A model generated the notes under the pieces. That model did not search any database. It saw only the letters and a program-made list of their open reading frames with translations, and was not told the origin of the DNA. From Pseudobacteriovorax antillogorgiicola (GTDB lineage Bacteria > Bdellovibrionota_B > Oligoflexia > Oligoflexales > RGVZ01), in contig CAMDHM010000013.1 of the NCBI GenBank assembly GCA_945898195.1, forward strand, positions 1-64,000: a stretch of DNA of 64,000 bases. Direction: 5' to 3'. Positions 16,829-26,014 of this stretch are shown here, one piece after another. Position numbers and translations under genes: made by a program. Every line of letters begins with the position of its first letter. Position 1 is the first letter of the stretch.

Positions 16829-17272
16829 ATGCAACTTTTTCACAGACTCGGTCGGGCCCATCTCTTCGTACTATTGATTCTATTATCGGCATGTGGCCAG
16901 GATAATTCTGTACCGGGCAATCCAACAGGAGTTCCGGGGCAACCAGTTGTGCCAACGCCTACCCCAAATGGCGATGCTAATGGCACAACCCCCGCACCAG
17001 GGACGAACCCTGTTCCAACATCGTCACCCACCCCCGGCGCATATGCGGTTGGGTATAATGAGGATGTGGCACCGGTCTTTCAAAGCCAGTGCCAATCCTG
17101 CCACGGCGGTTCAGGGTTGATGGACACCTACAGCGAGTCGAAATCTAACTTCAGCAATCTTATTTCCCGCATTAATTCAGGCAATATGCCGAAGGGCCGC
17201 CCCGCCTTGTCCCAGGCCACAAAGAACCTGTTGAACACCTGGGCCACCGAGGGTTTCCCCCAGACGCGTTAA
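16829..17272 (+). CDS. Lipoprotein monohaem cytochrome c
   Basis: The 147-residue protein has a signal peptide ending in the lipobox LLSACG (Cys22). A Pro/Thr-rich linker of about 50 residues follows, then a short cytochrome c domain with the haem site CQSCH (about residues 90-94) and a distal Met in SGNMPKGRP. Such lipid-anchored small cytochromes carry electrons at the membrane surface. The haem needs the Ccm system, part of which is encoded at 31.8-35.4 kb. AGAGGAAATT precedes the ATG at a suitable distance. The linker would let the haem domain reach away from the membrane. Confidence 0.88.
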   Translation: MQLFHRLGRAHLFVLLILLSACGQDNSVPGNPTGVPGQPVVPTPTPNGDANGTTPAPGTNPVPTSSPTPGAYAVGYNEDVAPVFQSQCQSCHGGSGLMDTYSESKSNFSNLISRINSGNMPKGRPALSQATKNLLNTWATEGFPQTR

Positions 17273-17371
17273 ACAGCAGCAGACTCGACACGGCGTAAGA
17301 TTAAAGTTTCAGAAATTCGAACCGAATCCCTAAAAGTGGTAATTTTAACGGATCGAAAAAAGGAGCATCCA

Positions 17372-18508
17372 ATGATCAATTCAAAGTTCTCTAGGACGCT
17401 AGGAGCATCCATTTTGTCAGGTGGACTTATTATGTCTTGCGGCAAATCCTCAGACGAAGGCAGCACGGCCACAGCCTCATCCGTCTCTGATCTTGGGCTT
17501 TCGGGTGCGCTGAGAATCACGATTCCCGACACCATGGCTGCCGCTGCCGGCGGAACTGCAGCCAGCTTGACCCTCGCTGGGGGCAGCGACCACTTGAACC
17601 TTGTTGGAAAAAAATCCTCCGAAGCCTGCCGCACAATGGAAAACACCAACAGGGTTTTGGAAAACATGCAAGAACTCGGCGGCATGTTCTGCCATCTCGA
17701 AGTCGAATCCGCGAAGATGAAATTTGGCACCAAATACGAAATCGCGATGACCGGTGATCCGGGCCTTGCTGGATCACCAGCAATGGCGATTTGGGTCGAC
17801 AACAGCAACGCCGCTGAGTTGAAAGTCTACATGTGCCAAAATGGAACCTTGAAGCAAAACATCACGATCAGTGGATATACGGGTTCCGGCAAGGCCAAAG
17901 GTTCAATGAGCAGCACGCACAGTGACGGCAACGGAAGCGGTGGAATCAACCTTGATTTTGATTTAACCCAGGACGGCTATAAAATTGTCAAAGCCAGCAT
18001 GAAGCATACGAATACCACTGGCTCCGACACCGGTTCCTTTCGTAATTACAGCGATATCAGCCTGGCGGACTCCGGAGTGAGCACCGTCAAGATGTCCAGC
18101 GTCGGCACCAGGGGCAGCGACACCTTTAGCGATCAGGGATCGGTCTTGTTCAATGGAACCATGGGCCAGGCCTTGTTCAGTGGCGCAGGAAGCCAATCAC
18201 AAGGCGGCGTCGCCCATACCTACAACTGGACGAGCCGCTCCACCTTTGGCGCGGACGGAATTACGGTTCCGAAGGCCAGTGCAACTGCTGATATTACGGT
18301 TGCTGCAGCCAGCTTGCCAGAGAAATTGGCCGAGTCTTTTGCTCCTACCGCACCGGCCGGATGGGACTGCTCAGGCACCACTGAAACGGTCGCAATTGAT
18401 ATGACCAATGCCACGACCAAGGCCGCCCACGATGCGTGTAAGTCCGACCACAACCGGTCTTTTAACGCCTGCTGGGGATCTGATTTTGAGCAAGGCGATC
18501 ACGAATAA
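17372..18508 (+). CDS. Predicted lipoprotein of unknown function
   Basis: I chose ATG 17372, which has AAAAGGAGCATCC upstream and gives a signal peptide (MINSKFSRTLGASILSGGL) with lipobox IMSCG; an upstream GTG at 17336 would add 12 residues before it. The mature domain (about 350 residues) is Gly/Ser/Thr-rich with alternating strand-like patterns and conserved-looking Cys (EACRT, MFCHLE, VYMCQN, WDCSG, HDACKS, FNACWG). I recognise no family. It may pair with the lipoprotein at 13358 in style only; no clear sequence similarity was seen. It ends before a strong terminator. Confidence 0.75.
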   Translation: MINSKFSRTLGASILSGGLIMSCGKSSDEGSTATASSVSDLGLSGALRITIPDTMAAAAGGTAASLTLAGGSDHLNLVGKKSSEACRTMENTNRVLENMQELGGMFCHLEVESAKMKFGTKYEIAMTGDPGLAGSPAMAIWVDNSNAAELKVYMCQNGTLKQNITISGYTGSGKAKGSMSSTHSDGNGSGGINLDFDLTQDGYKIVKASMKHTNTTGSDTGSFRNYSDISLADSGVSTVKMSSVGTRGSDTFSDQGSVLFNGTMGQALFSGAGSQSQGGVAHTYNWTSRSTFGADGITVPKASATADITVAAASLPEKLAESFAPTAPAGWDCSGTTETVAIDMTNATTKAAHDACKSDHNRSFNACWGSDFEQGDHE

Positions 18509-18530
18509 TTTACGCGGTTCCCTGATTTGA

Positions 18531-18567
18531 AAGGCTCCCGTTGACCGACGGTGAACGGGAGCCTTTT
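18531..18567 (+). terminator. Rho-independent terminator
   Basis: AAGGCTCCCGTT (18531-18542) pairs with AACGGGAGCCTT (18554-18565) and a T run ends at 18567. The 12-bp stem is perfect. It separates the lipoprotein gene from hldE. Confidence 0.88.
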
Positions 18568-18653
18568 CTGGTATCGCGCCCCCCCCCAAGGCTGCCTGAC
18601 CGGTGGACGACGCAAGCAAACACCGTATATAAGAGAACTCACAGGGGGTTCTC

Positions 18654-20189
18654 ATGACAAAACAAAATGCCCGACCCGGCCAGATGGCAGAACACCTCAT
18701 GCACATGCAGGGTGCCCGTGTCTTCATCGTCGGCGACGTGATCCTGGACCAATACATTTCGGGCAAGGTCAGTCGCATTTCGCCCGAAGCCCCCGTCCCG
18801 GTTTTACTTGAAGCCTCGCAGAAATCCGTCCTTGGTGGCGCCGCCAACGTTGCTGCCAACGTTGCCTCATTTGGGGCCACGGCAATCCTTGCAGGGCGCA
18901 TTGGCGCCGACTCCGATGGCGAACTCCTGACTAGACTTTGTCAGGCGCAGGGGATCCACACGGGCCCTATGGTCAAATGCAGCGATCAACCAACCACGCG
19001 CAAGTTGCGGGTCCTCGCCGGTTATCAGCAAATCGTTCGCATTGACGCGGAATCCACCGAACGCCTTAATGCCGTCGCGGAAGATGCGATCTTGGATTCT
19101 TTCGATTCATTTTTAAACAGTACGGAACGGAACGGCAATCACCATGCAAATGACAAATCCCTCGTCATCAGCGACTACGGAAAAGGTGTCTGCACACCGC
19201 GCCTGCTCAGCAGTCTAATTGCCAAAGCTGTTGCCGGCGGAATCCCGGTGATCACAGACCCAAAATCTAGTGATTTGTCGCGTTACCGTGGAACAACGTT
19301 TATCAAACCAAATCTTTCTGAGGGCCGTGAAATTCTGCTGCGCATAAAACCGAACGCATGGCACGAAAATCTCGAAGAGGAAATCGCATCGCTCTTGAAG
19401 GTGGTCGAGGCCGAATGCGGCGCGCGCCATGTCGTGCTCAGTTTGTCCGAAAATGGCGTCGTCGCATCAACAGCCGGAACGGCAAATCTACTTCGCTACA
19501 AAAGCGAAGTCCTTCAGGTGGCAGATGTCTCTGGGGCCGGAGACACGATGATCGCCTTTCTTGCTATGGCGGCAGCCTGTAATTTGCCGCTGGATCGCAA
19601 CGTGCAACTGGCAAATATCGCCGCGGGTACCGTGTGCGGAAAACTTGGTACCGCAACCCTGAGCAGTGCGGAATTTATGGAAGCCTTTCAGGAGCGTGAG
19701 GGTGCAACTCACCCAGAAAAAGTCATCACTCACGAGGAAGCCTCACGCATCGCGGCACAGTATCGCAGCGCCGGACGCTCTGTTGTCTTTACCAATGGTT
19801 GTTTTGACCTTCTGCACGCTGGCCATGTAACCTTGCTGCAACACGCGCGAGACCAAGGCGATATCTTGATGCTCGGCCTCAACGCAGACTCGTCCATCAA
19901 ACGCCTAAAGGGTCCTGACCGGCCCGTCCAAAATGAACAGGACCGCGCCTCCATCATGTCTGGACTTGGTTGCGTCAACTACATTGTTTTATTTGAGGAA
20001 GACACGCCAATTAAATTGATTGAGGCCATTAAACCCGACGTCATTGTCAAAGGCGGTGATTATCACCCCGACGAGGTTGTCGGCGCTGATGTGGTCAAAT
20101 CCCACGGTGGCCGGGTTGCAATCGTCCCCCTACTGGAGGGGCGCAGCACAACACGAATCATTGAACGCTCGCACGGAAAACCCCGGTGA
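18654..20189 (+). CDS. hldE: Bifunctional heptose-7-phosphate kinase / heptose-1-phosphate adenylyltransferase
   Basis: HldE makes ADP-D-glycero-beta-D-manno-heptose for the LPS inner core, acting in the cytoplasm. The N-terminal part (about 1-340) is a PfkB-type kinase: VFIVGDVILDQY, RISPEAPVPVL, GGAANVAANVA, and the DVSGAGDTMIAFLA anion hole and catalytic Asp. The C-terminal part (about 360-511) is a nucleotidyltransferase with FTNGCFDLLHAGH, LNADSSIKRLKGP and the RSTTRIIERS end. Length (511) is somewhat longer than E. coli HldE (477). GGGGG precedes the ATG. It shows that the organism makes heptose-containing LPS or similar. Confidence 0.96.
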   Translation: MTKQNARPGQMAEHLMHMQGARVFIVGDVILDQYISGKVSRISPEAPVPVLLEASQKSVLGGAANVAANVASFGATAILAGRIGADSDGELLTRLCQAQGIHTGPMVKCSDQPTTRKLRVLAGYQQIVRIDAESTERLNAVAEDAILDSFDSFLNSTERNGNHHANDKSLVISDYGKGVCTPRLLSSLIAKAVAGGIPVITDPKSSDLSRYRGTTFIKPNLSEGREILLRIKPNAWHENLEEEIASLLKVVEAECGARHVVLSLSENGVVASTAGTANLLRYKSEVLQVADVSGAGDTMIAFLAMAAACNLPLDRNVQLANIAAGTVCGKLGTATLSSAEFMEAFQEREGATHPEKVITHEEASRIAAQYRSAGRSVVFTNGCFDLLHAGHVTLLQHARDQGDILMLGLNADSSIKRLKGPDRPVQNEQDRASIMSGLGCVNYIVLFEEDTPIKLIEAIKPDVIVKGGDYHPDEVVGADVVKSHGGRVAIVPLLEGRSTTRIIERSHGKPR

Positions 20190-20191
20190 AA

Positions 20192-20242
20192 TAGCGCCAG
20201 CGGCCACAAACGCCCCCTTCGGTAACACTTATTGTGGCGCTA
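20192..20242 (+). other. Inverted repeat with alternative pairings after hldE
   Basis: TAGCGCCA (20192-20199) pairs with TGGCGCTA (20235-20242). GCCACAA (20203-20209) can instead pair with TTGTGGC (20232-20238), using part of the same right arm. No T run follows, so this is not a standard terminator; it may protect the mRNA end. Confidence 0.45.
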
Positions 20243-20350
20243 CTCGGGGAGCAGACCATCGTAACACAATGATTTCATAGCATTAACTTCTATGGACTTC
20301 ATCTATTCACCATAAATACCGATGAACCCCTTACTTGCAAGGGAGCGTCA

Positions 20351-21283
20351 TTGAATTTACCGAGCAAACCAATTTTAATTTGTGCGGTTGCCGTTGTGTT
20401 GACGGCGTCTTGCGGCGGAGGACTCCCATCTCCGGATCTTGGCCAGACTAAAAAGAAATCCGACAATGCACAGCCGGCCATCAACTCGCTCATCGAGCAG
20501 CTCCTACCTGAAGGCAATTTTATCGAAGCACTCTACACCGTAAACGCCTCTTCGGGGATCCTCGTCAATTGCAAAGGCACAACCAAGTTCAACGTGACCA
20601 CGCGATTCGCGATGAAAATGACGGAATCAAATATCGATTGCGGACTTTTCGGCAAGATGGACCTTGCCAGTTCCATGGCCGGAATGGACCCACGCCGGGC
20701 GGAATCTGAACTCGGTGATATGTCAAAGTTCATCAGCAACGATGGCACGTTCATCCGCACCACCCGGTTACCAAGCTTTGAGTTCTACCCGCCGCGTCCA
20801 ATGGTCGTCTCTGCTCTAAATCTTGATATTTCAAAAGTAAGGGTCGGTGGTCCAGGAGCCGTCGAAACCTTTAACGCACGAGACTTGCGAGCCAACATCA
20901 AAACGGAACGACAGGCAACGGGAACCGCCACTTATTTTGCTTTAGGAAAAAACGAAGTGATTGCTTCCAAGAACTTCTCGAAGCCGTTCAGCAGTATTTT
21001 TCGCTGGAAACTGCAATACGACGGATTCGCTGGTATCGACCGCATGGCTTCCATGCTGTTTAACAGCATGGAAGTATCATGGAACATGGCACCCCTTGCG
21101 ATTCCTAAAATCGTCATCGTAACGCGCCTAGGCAACGTGTTGGCTGGCGCCGCAAATAACGACGCAGCTGCAATGCAACAGATGGCCAGTAGCCTTTTGA
21201 ACTCACCGTTTGGAAGTATGGCCGATTTTCTCGTTGGCGAGATCAAAATCGAGCTGACCTTGTTTAGTCAGAAGGGGTTATAA
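20351..21283 (+). CDS. Lipoprotein with PPRP motif (paralogue A)
   Basis: The gene starts at TTG with GGGAG 6 bases upstream. The signal peptide (about 1-20) ends in the lipobox LTASCGG. The 310-residue product is not a family I can name, but it shares a layout with the gene at 22136: FYPPRPMVV versus FDPPRPLIL, and later SWNMAPLAIPKIV with LGNVLAG versus YWRTRPIQIPRLA with LGSLLGG. It is the first gene of a five-gene envelope run leading to an outer-membrane barrel. A role in outer-membrane assembly or transport is inference from context. Confidence 0.78.
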   Translation: MNLPSKPILICAVAVVLTASCGGGLPSPDLGQTKKKSDNAQPAINSLIEQLLPEGNFIEALYTVNASSGILVNCKGTTKFNVTTRFAMKMTESNIDCGLFGKMDLASSMAGMDPRRAESELGDMSKFISNDGTFIRTTRLPSFEFYPPRPMVVSALNLDISKVRVGGPGAVETFNARDLRANIKTERQATGTATYFALGKNEVIASKNFSKPFSSIFRWKLQYDGFAGIDRMASMLFNSMEVSWNMAPLAIPKIVIVTRLGNVLAGAANNDAAAMQQMASSLLNSPFGSMADFLVGEIKIELTLFSQKGL

Positions 21284-21284
21284 A

Positions 21285-22139
21285 ATGAGGGAATGCACCT
21301 TACAAAAAAGTGCCCTCGTTGGTATTTTGACTCTTGTTGGCGCCTGTGGCGCGCCATCGAAATCATCTCAATCTGTTTCATCGGGACTCAATGCCACAGC
21401 CGCAGAACGCCTCGGTGGCATTTGCCTTAGCCTCCAGAATTCACAGCAGGCTCTTGTCACAGGACTCAAACGTTTTCAACCAACGAATTGCTCGGCTGGC
21501 GCCGACCGAAAACAAAAACTCACACGAACTTTATCCTTGGATCAACCACTTCTCGATAAGGCCACACGTCAAACTGGATCCAGTGTGGATGACAAAGTCC
21601 TCGACATAAGTGCCTCCGCAACCGTGCAGCTTGGAATTTCTTTTGCACGATTTGCCGCCCAATTAGGTAAGGCCATGGCGGATTCCAAGACGTCTGGCAA
21701 GCCGCTATTTGACCCCAACAAACAACCACCGAGCACTGGAACACTTCAGGATCTCATGCAAATGCAAACAATCGAGAAAAAAAAGCTCGAATTCGATGCA
21801 ACAGGAAAATCATTTTCGGGTGCAATGGACGTGGTAAACAAAACCGCAACCCCGAAAATAAATTTGAATCTTGAAATTTCAGGAAAAATACTTGATGACT
21901 CCGTTGTTGTCCGTTTCACCAGCAGCGGAAGCAAGCCATACGAACAGTCGTTGCTTGAAAAAATCCAAGGGCTAATCCTGCTTGTTCCGTACGACAACGA
22001 TGTTTTGGCTGTCCTCTATGTTGATGCCAGCATTTATCAAATTTTGAACGGCGAAAAGGCCATGCTGGACCAGGTTGCTAAGGCGCTTGGCGGCGGTTTT
22101 GGATTAGTTTTCAGCGGCCTCGCTCAGGTGCAGCCATGA
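21285..22139 (+). CDS. Lipoprotein of unknown function in the envelope run
   Basis: The ATG follows one base after the stop of the preceding gene. The signal peptide ends in the lipobox LVGACGA (Cys21). The 284-residue product contains a short Cys-bearing region (GICLSL, PTNCSAG) near its mature start and otherwise mixed alpha/beta-type sequence with KLEFDATGKSFSGAM resembling secreted beta-rich proteins. No family is recognised. It overlaps the next gene by 4 bases (ATGA), which supports coupled translation with the lipoprotein at 22136. Confidence 0.75.
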   Translation: MRECTLQKSALVGILTLVGACGAPSKSSQSVSSGLNATAAERLGGICLSLQNSQQALVTGLKRFQPTNCSAGADRKQKLTRTLSLDQPLLDKATRQTGSSVDDKVLDISASATVQLGISFARFAAQLGKAMADSKTSGKPLFDPNKQPPSTGTLQDLMQMQTIEKKKLEFDATGKSFSGAMDVVNKTATPKINLNLEISGKILDDSVVVRFTSSGSKPYEQSLLEKIQGLILLVPYDNDVLAVLYVDASIYQILNGEKAMLDQVAKALGGGFGLVFSGLAQVQP

Positions 22140-23056
22140 TAAAAAAAACCACCATGCTGCTGAGCGCGTTCTTGCTAACTTTATCGCCGTTGCTCTCGTG
22201 GTCCTGCAGTAATGCACCGCAAAAAAAGACCCAACAAGGTGACACTAAAAACGCCGTAAAAGCCGCTGCCCCAACCCTTTTATCAAGGACTGTTTACGAG
22301 GTTCGGGTATTACCCCTTGGGCCTGTTCACAATTGCGAATCCACTGCAGGTTGCGATGTGGATGATTCCAGCAAAGTTCTGGTATTGGCGGGCGGCGAAA
22401 TTGTCATGGAAACAATGTCCAACTTCTCCATTAAATTTGTTAGTGGATCGGTGAGCATCTTAAATAATCCTGCCCTCACCATTGATTTAAGCAAGAGCCT
22501 GAGCCAATTTGCACCGGACGCAACTCAAGACACGATGTCAGGCAACATTTCCAGCGACCTTGACGGTCATGTGGTAATGACCAAACGTATTGGCAACATA
22601 ACATTTGATCCGCCGCGCCCCTTAATCTTGGGACCAATCATTCAGGACCCAAACGACTTTTCGAAGATCGACAAGGTCTACCCGGCGATTCATTTCAAAT
22701 CTACGGCAGACGCAAAAGGACCGGCCGTGGCGGGCACCGCAACGATCCATCTCAAGGTAATTAATGCACGGGAATCCTACAAACCTCGCCCCTCGGCAAA
22801 ATTTGCCACGGCACCGTTTGAGGTTCTGCATTGGGAAATGTCTCTCGATAATTCAACGGCTGCAACCGAACAGAATGTTCAGGCCCTTTTGCTAAATCGC
22901 ATCGCATTCTACTGGCGAACGAGGCCGATTCAAATTCCACGCCTGGCGTTGGACACAGACCTGGGCAGCCTACTTGGCGGAAAGTCGGATCCAAATACCC
23001 AAGCGATCGGAGAAGTTCGCGTGATTCTGGATGCAAAAGAAATCACCAGTTTTTGA
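22136..23056 (+). CDS. Lipoprotein with PPRP motif (paralogue B)
   Basis: The ATG overlaps the previous stop (ATGA). A signal peptide ends in LLSWSCS (lipobox Cys24). The 306-residue product is similar in plan to the lipoprotein at 20351: FDPPRPLIL in the middle, a W-x-M strand (VLHWEMSLD versus FRWKLQYD), and WRTRPIQIPRLALDTDLGSLLGG near the end. The two are probably ancient paralogues. NCESTAGCDVD suggests a disulphide. It ends 12 bases before a FadL-like barrel gene, so the lipoproteins probably serve that barrel. Confidence 0.78.
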   Translation: MIKKTTMLLSAFLLTLSPLLSWSCSNAPQKKTQQGDTKNAVKAAAPTLLSRTVYEVRVLPLGPVHNCESTAGCDVDDSSKVLVLAGGEIVMETMSNFSIKFVSGSVSILNNPALTIDLSKSLSQFAPDATQDTMSGNISSDLDGHVVMTKRIGNITFDPPRPLILGPIIQDPNDFSKIDKVYPAIHFKSTADAKGPAVAGTATIHLKVINARESYKPRPSAKFATAPFEVLHWEMSLDNSTAATEQNVQALLLNRIAFYWRTRPIQIPRLALDTDLGSLLGGKSDPNTQAIGEVRVILDAKEITSF

Positions 23057-23068
23057 AGCAAGGACGAC

Positions 23069-24442
23069 ATGAAGTTTTGGCCAACGACTCCGACGTCACA
23101 ACACATGCGCTGCATCGGCGTAGCTGTTTTATTGCTGACCCTCAGTGCTCCAGCCCTTGGTAGTCCATTTACCATGGGTGTTTCCTCTGCCCTGCCTGAC
23201 GCGCAGAATGCCCAGCAGAACCCCGCACTCGCTGGTGCCATGGAGCAGACGGAGGTAATGGCGGCACCATCCATTTCCATTCAAAACACTTTCCTACTGC
23301 GATACCCTGACTCGGGAACCATTGAGAAGCCTCTTGGAATCATGGGTGATCTGACATCTTTCATTCCTGCCTTCATCTATAAAATCAACCCTCGTTTGGG
23401 CGTTGGAATTACTGAGATTGCGCCACCCCTAAAAATCAAGCAGGTGATCACGGGTGTTCCCATCGTCCTCCTTCATTCGACCCAGCTGATCGATATCGAG
23501 GCAAATGTAACCCTGCATGGCGCCTTCGGCGGTGTCGTTGGTTATCGGTTTTCTGACTATTTGTCCTTGGGGGCCAAATTCAATTATCGCTCCGTCCTGA
23601 TCGATGCCGATGTCGTCCCGGCAGGCGGCGGAGAGCCCCTGGCTAAGCAGCATATGGATGTGACGACGACAACGCTGATGGCCGGAATTCTTTTGGAACC
23701 CATTCCAAACCGCCTTCGTCTCGGGCTTTCCACTATAGTTTTTGGATCAAACACTTCTGCAACGAGCGTCGAATCTGCATTTGTTGCGCAGCAGAACGCA
23801 TCGGACGGCAGTGGAAAAAGCACCACCACTGCGGCGGCAACCTTTTCCCAATTTATTGCCGGCGGCGCGTTTCTGCTTAGCCCTCGACGCTATATCGCCG
23901 CTGACCTTGATTACAAAGCGACAAGTCCCACTGCAAAGGAGTTTTCTATGGTGGACTTCAAGGAAAAACCGATTGATGGCTATGCCCGCCTCGATTTCCG
24001 AATGACGGCCGAATGGGCGATCAGCCGAACAACTTCCGTTGTTGGTGGCTTTGCCATGGAAAATTCCAGCAAAGGTGCCGGTCGCCGTGGTACGGACGAT
24101 GATCCTGGGAAATCTGGATTCGGCAGTGGAGATGTGATCCAGATTTATACTGGTCAGGCTACGCTCTTGCCTGCGCAATCATTCATGGGGGGAGTTAAAC
24201 TCTACTTTTTAAATGATCCAAAAAAAGAGCCGGACACTAAAAGGAAAACCCATCCTCACGCCCAAGAAAAATTAAAGCCTGAGAAGGAAGCCTCAGAGAA
24301 AACAAATCCAACGGGTTGGATTGTTGGTGTTGGCCTAGGTTATCGCAAGGCAACCCTTGGTATCGATTCAAGCGGCGAGCTGCCTGGGGCTTACGAACAA
24401 ACCAGGATTTACCTCCCACTCGAATTTACCCGCCGATTTTAA
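23069..24442 (+). CDS. Outer-membrane beta-barrel, FadL/OmpP1-like
   Basis: The ATG has AAGGA 6-7 bases upstream. The N-terminal signal sequence (to about residue 31, cleaved near ALGS) is followed by ALPDAQNAQQNPALAGAM, the NPA-type segment seen in FadL/OmpP1 and PorV barrels. Alternating hydrophobic strands fill the rest, and the protein ends in Phe (LPLEFTRRF), the usual barrel terminus. A charged Lys/Glu-rich segment of about 40 residues (around 385-420) interrupts the last strands and may be a periplasmic loop. The substrate is unknown; the family typically transports hydrophobic molecules. Confidence 0.82.
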   Translation: MKFWPTTPTSQHMRCIGVAVLLLTLSAPALGSPFTMGVSSALPDAQNAQQNPALAGAMEQTEVMAAPSISIQNTFLLRYPDSGTIEKPLGIMGDLTSFIPAFIYKINPRLGVGITEIAPPLKIKQVITGVPIVLLHSTQLIDIEANVTLHGAFGGVVGYRFSDYLSLGAKFNYRSVLIDADVVPAGGGEPLAKQHMDVTTTTLMAGILLEPIPNRLRLGLSTIVFGSNTSATSVESAFVAQQNASDGSGKSTTTAAATFSQFIAGGAFLLSPRRYIAADLDYKATSPTAKEFSMVDFKEKPIDGYARLDFRMTAEWAISRTTSVVGGFAMENSSKGAGRRGTDDDPGKSGFGSGDVIQIYTGQATLLPAQSFMGGVKLYFLNDPKKEPDTKRKTHPHAQEKLKPEKEASEKTNPTGWIVGVGLGYRKATLGIDSSGELPGAYEQTRIYLPLEFTRRF

Positions 24443-24447
24443 GCACG

Positions 24448-24472
24448 AAAAAACCCCCTCTCGGGGGCTTTC
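24448..24472. terminator. Bidirectional-type hairpin after the barrel gene
   Basis: CCCCC (24454-24458) pairs with GGGGG (24463-24467) around TCTC, with an A run on the left and CTTTC on the right. The U run is stronger when read on the minus strand, but the site directly follows the plus-strand gene, so it probably ends that transcript. Confidence 0.65.
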
Positions 24473-24880
24473 AGCTCTGACCACTTAAGGTGATATTCAA
24501 TTGAATTGATGAGAAATCAAAGGATTGGACTGAACTAGCAGAAAATACACAAAAACGGGAAAGGCTGAGAAATTTTGCAGTGGTCCGAGCTTTTTTTTCG
24601 ATTGCACTATGGCCTTATATAGCTTGGAATCTAAGAATTCCTTAAGCTGACATGCTTCCTTTGCGCCCCGAAATCTGATCGGGTCTTTAATCTATATAAT
24701 TCTTAATAACAAGTAAGTTTTAATAATATTAATACAACGGATTTTAATTAATCTGTAAATTACTGATTATATTGATATTTCATAAATTTTTATAATGTTC
24801 TCCCTAATTTCTCCGATCCCAAACTGGTCTGGAGATGGTTCCAGATTGGTCATCCCCTGAAGGCCTGCACGAGGGTTCGT
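24473..24880. promoter_or_regulatory. AT-rich leader region of the second barrel gene
   Basis: No gene lies in these 408 bases. The right half (about 24660-24800) is strongly AT-rich with TATAAT-like hexamers near 24694 and 24793, but neither has a good -35 box at standard spacing. The AT richness suggests a regulated promoter for the barrel gene at 24881; the controlling protein is unknown. Confidence 0.4.
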
Positions 24881-25987
24881 ATGTTTGGTAAAAGAATCAA
24901 AAAATCCGCCGCACTGGTTTCTTTTGGAGCACTGGCCGCAGTCACCCAGTGGTTTTGGCCCGATCCAGCCTTGGCCGATCAATTCCAGCGCATTTACCGT
25001 TCTCCGTACTTCTTAGGCCGCGGAGACACAGGTGTGGCTGTGGCCGACAACGAAGAAGCCATCTTTTATAATCCGGCTGGACTTGCGCAAGGTTCCGGCA
25101 TTTTCAAAGGTTTATCCATATTTTCACCAGGAATTGAAATATCGAGCGACACGCGCTCCCTCGTAAAAGACTTGGCCTCGTCTCAAGGCGGCAACACGAT
25201 CAGCAAGTTGACGGAACACATTGGGGAGAATCAACACATCGGATTCAACAACTTCTCAGGGTTGCTTTTCCGACGCGCTGCCATCGGCATCGTGACTTCA
25301 AATGAAACTGACGTTCTCGTCTACAAAGACCCAAAGCAAGGAGGCCTTGAAGCTGTCCAAGCCGACCTATACTCCACAACCGGATTGACCTTTACCCTTG
25401 CCGACTCGTTTTACGGCGGCAAAATGCTGCTGGGTATGACCCTTGCATACTATAAACGAGCGCAGGCCGAGTTGGACCTTGGCCTCCTCGAAGCTCAATC
25501 GCTCAACGATACTTCTAGTATTTTCGGATACGGAACAACCTCGCCCGTCACATTTGGTGCGATGTTTTTATTACCTGGAAAAAATGAATCCAGCATTGGA
25601 GTTACCATCCATAACGTCGGGGATGCCCATGTTACTCCCGACAATCCGGATCTATCGGTCGACAATTTAAAGCAACGAATTGACCTGGGCTATGCATCCA
25701 CGTCCAGTTCCAAAGCCGCCACGGCACGCCTCCTCGTCGATTACATTGACGCGACAAGTGCGTACTCATCAAACGTCTATAAAAAGCTTCATGTTGGCGG
25801 TGAGATTGGACTCGGAAAACGTGTTGGTTTGAGTGCCGGGCTAAATCAAGGTGGTCCTTGTGCCGGGATTTTTATTGATGCCTGGCTGCTTCGAATCGAC
25901 AGTGGATTTTACACCGAAGAGCTTAGCGACAAGGTTGGCCTGCGATCAGATCGGCGTTATTTCGTGCGTATTAAAGCCGGATTTTAA
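24881..25987 (+). CDS. Outer-membrane beta-barrel, PorV/OmpP1-like
   Basis: The 368-residue product has a signal peptide (about 1-33, cleaved near ALADQ). The mature start has SPYFLGRGDTGVAVADNEEAIFYNPAGLAQG (quoted in part), matching the AxN-EEA-FYNPAGLA hallmark of PorV/OmpP1-type barrels. Alternating strands continue to the C-terminal KAGF, ending in Phe. It is separated from the barrel at 23069 by an AT-rich leader, so it may be regulated separately, but it lies in the same envelope cluster and is followed after 27 bases by the EF-hand lipoprotein. Confidence 0.82.
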   Translation: MFGKRIKKSAALVSFGALAAVTQWFWPDPALADQFQRIYRSPYFLGRGDTGVAVADNEEAIFYNPAGLAQGSGIFKGLSIFSPGIEISSDTRSLVKDLASSQGGNTISKLTEHIGENQHIGFNNFSGLLFRRAAIGIVTSNETDVLVYKDPKQGGLEAVQADLYSTTGLTFTLADSFYGGKMLLGMTLAYYKRAQAELDLGLLEAQSLNDTSSIFGYGTTSPVTFGAMFLLPGKNESSIGVTIHNVGDAHVTPDNPDLSVDNLKQRIDLGYASTSSSKAATARLLVDYIDATSAYSSNVYKKLHVGGEIGLGKRVGLSAGLNQGGPCAGIFIDAWLLRIDSGFYTEELSDKVGLRSDRRYFVRIKAGF

Positions 25988-26014
25988 AAACCGGATTGGC
26001 AGCAAGGGGATATC

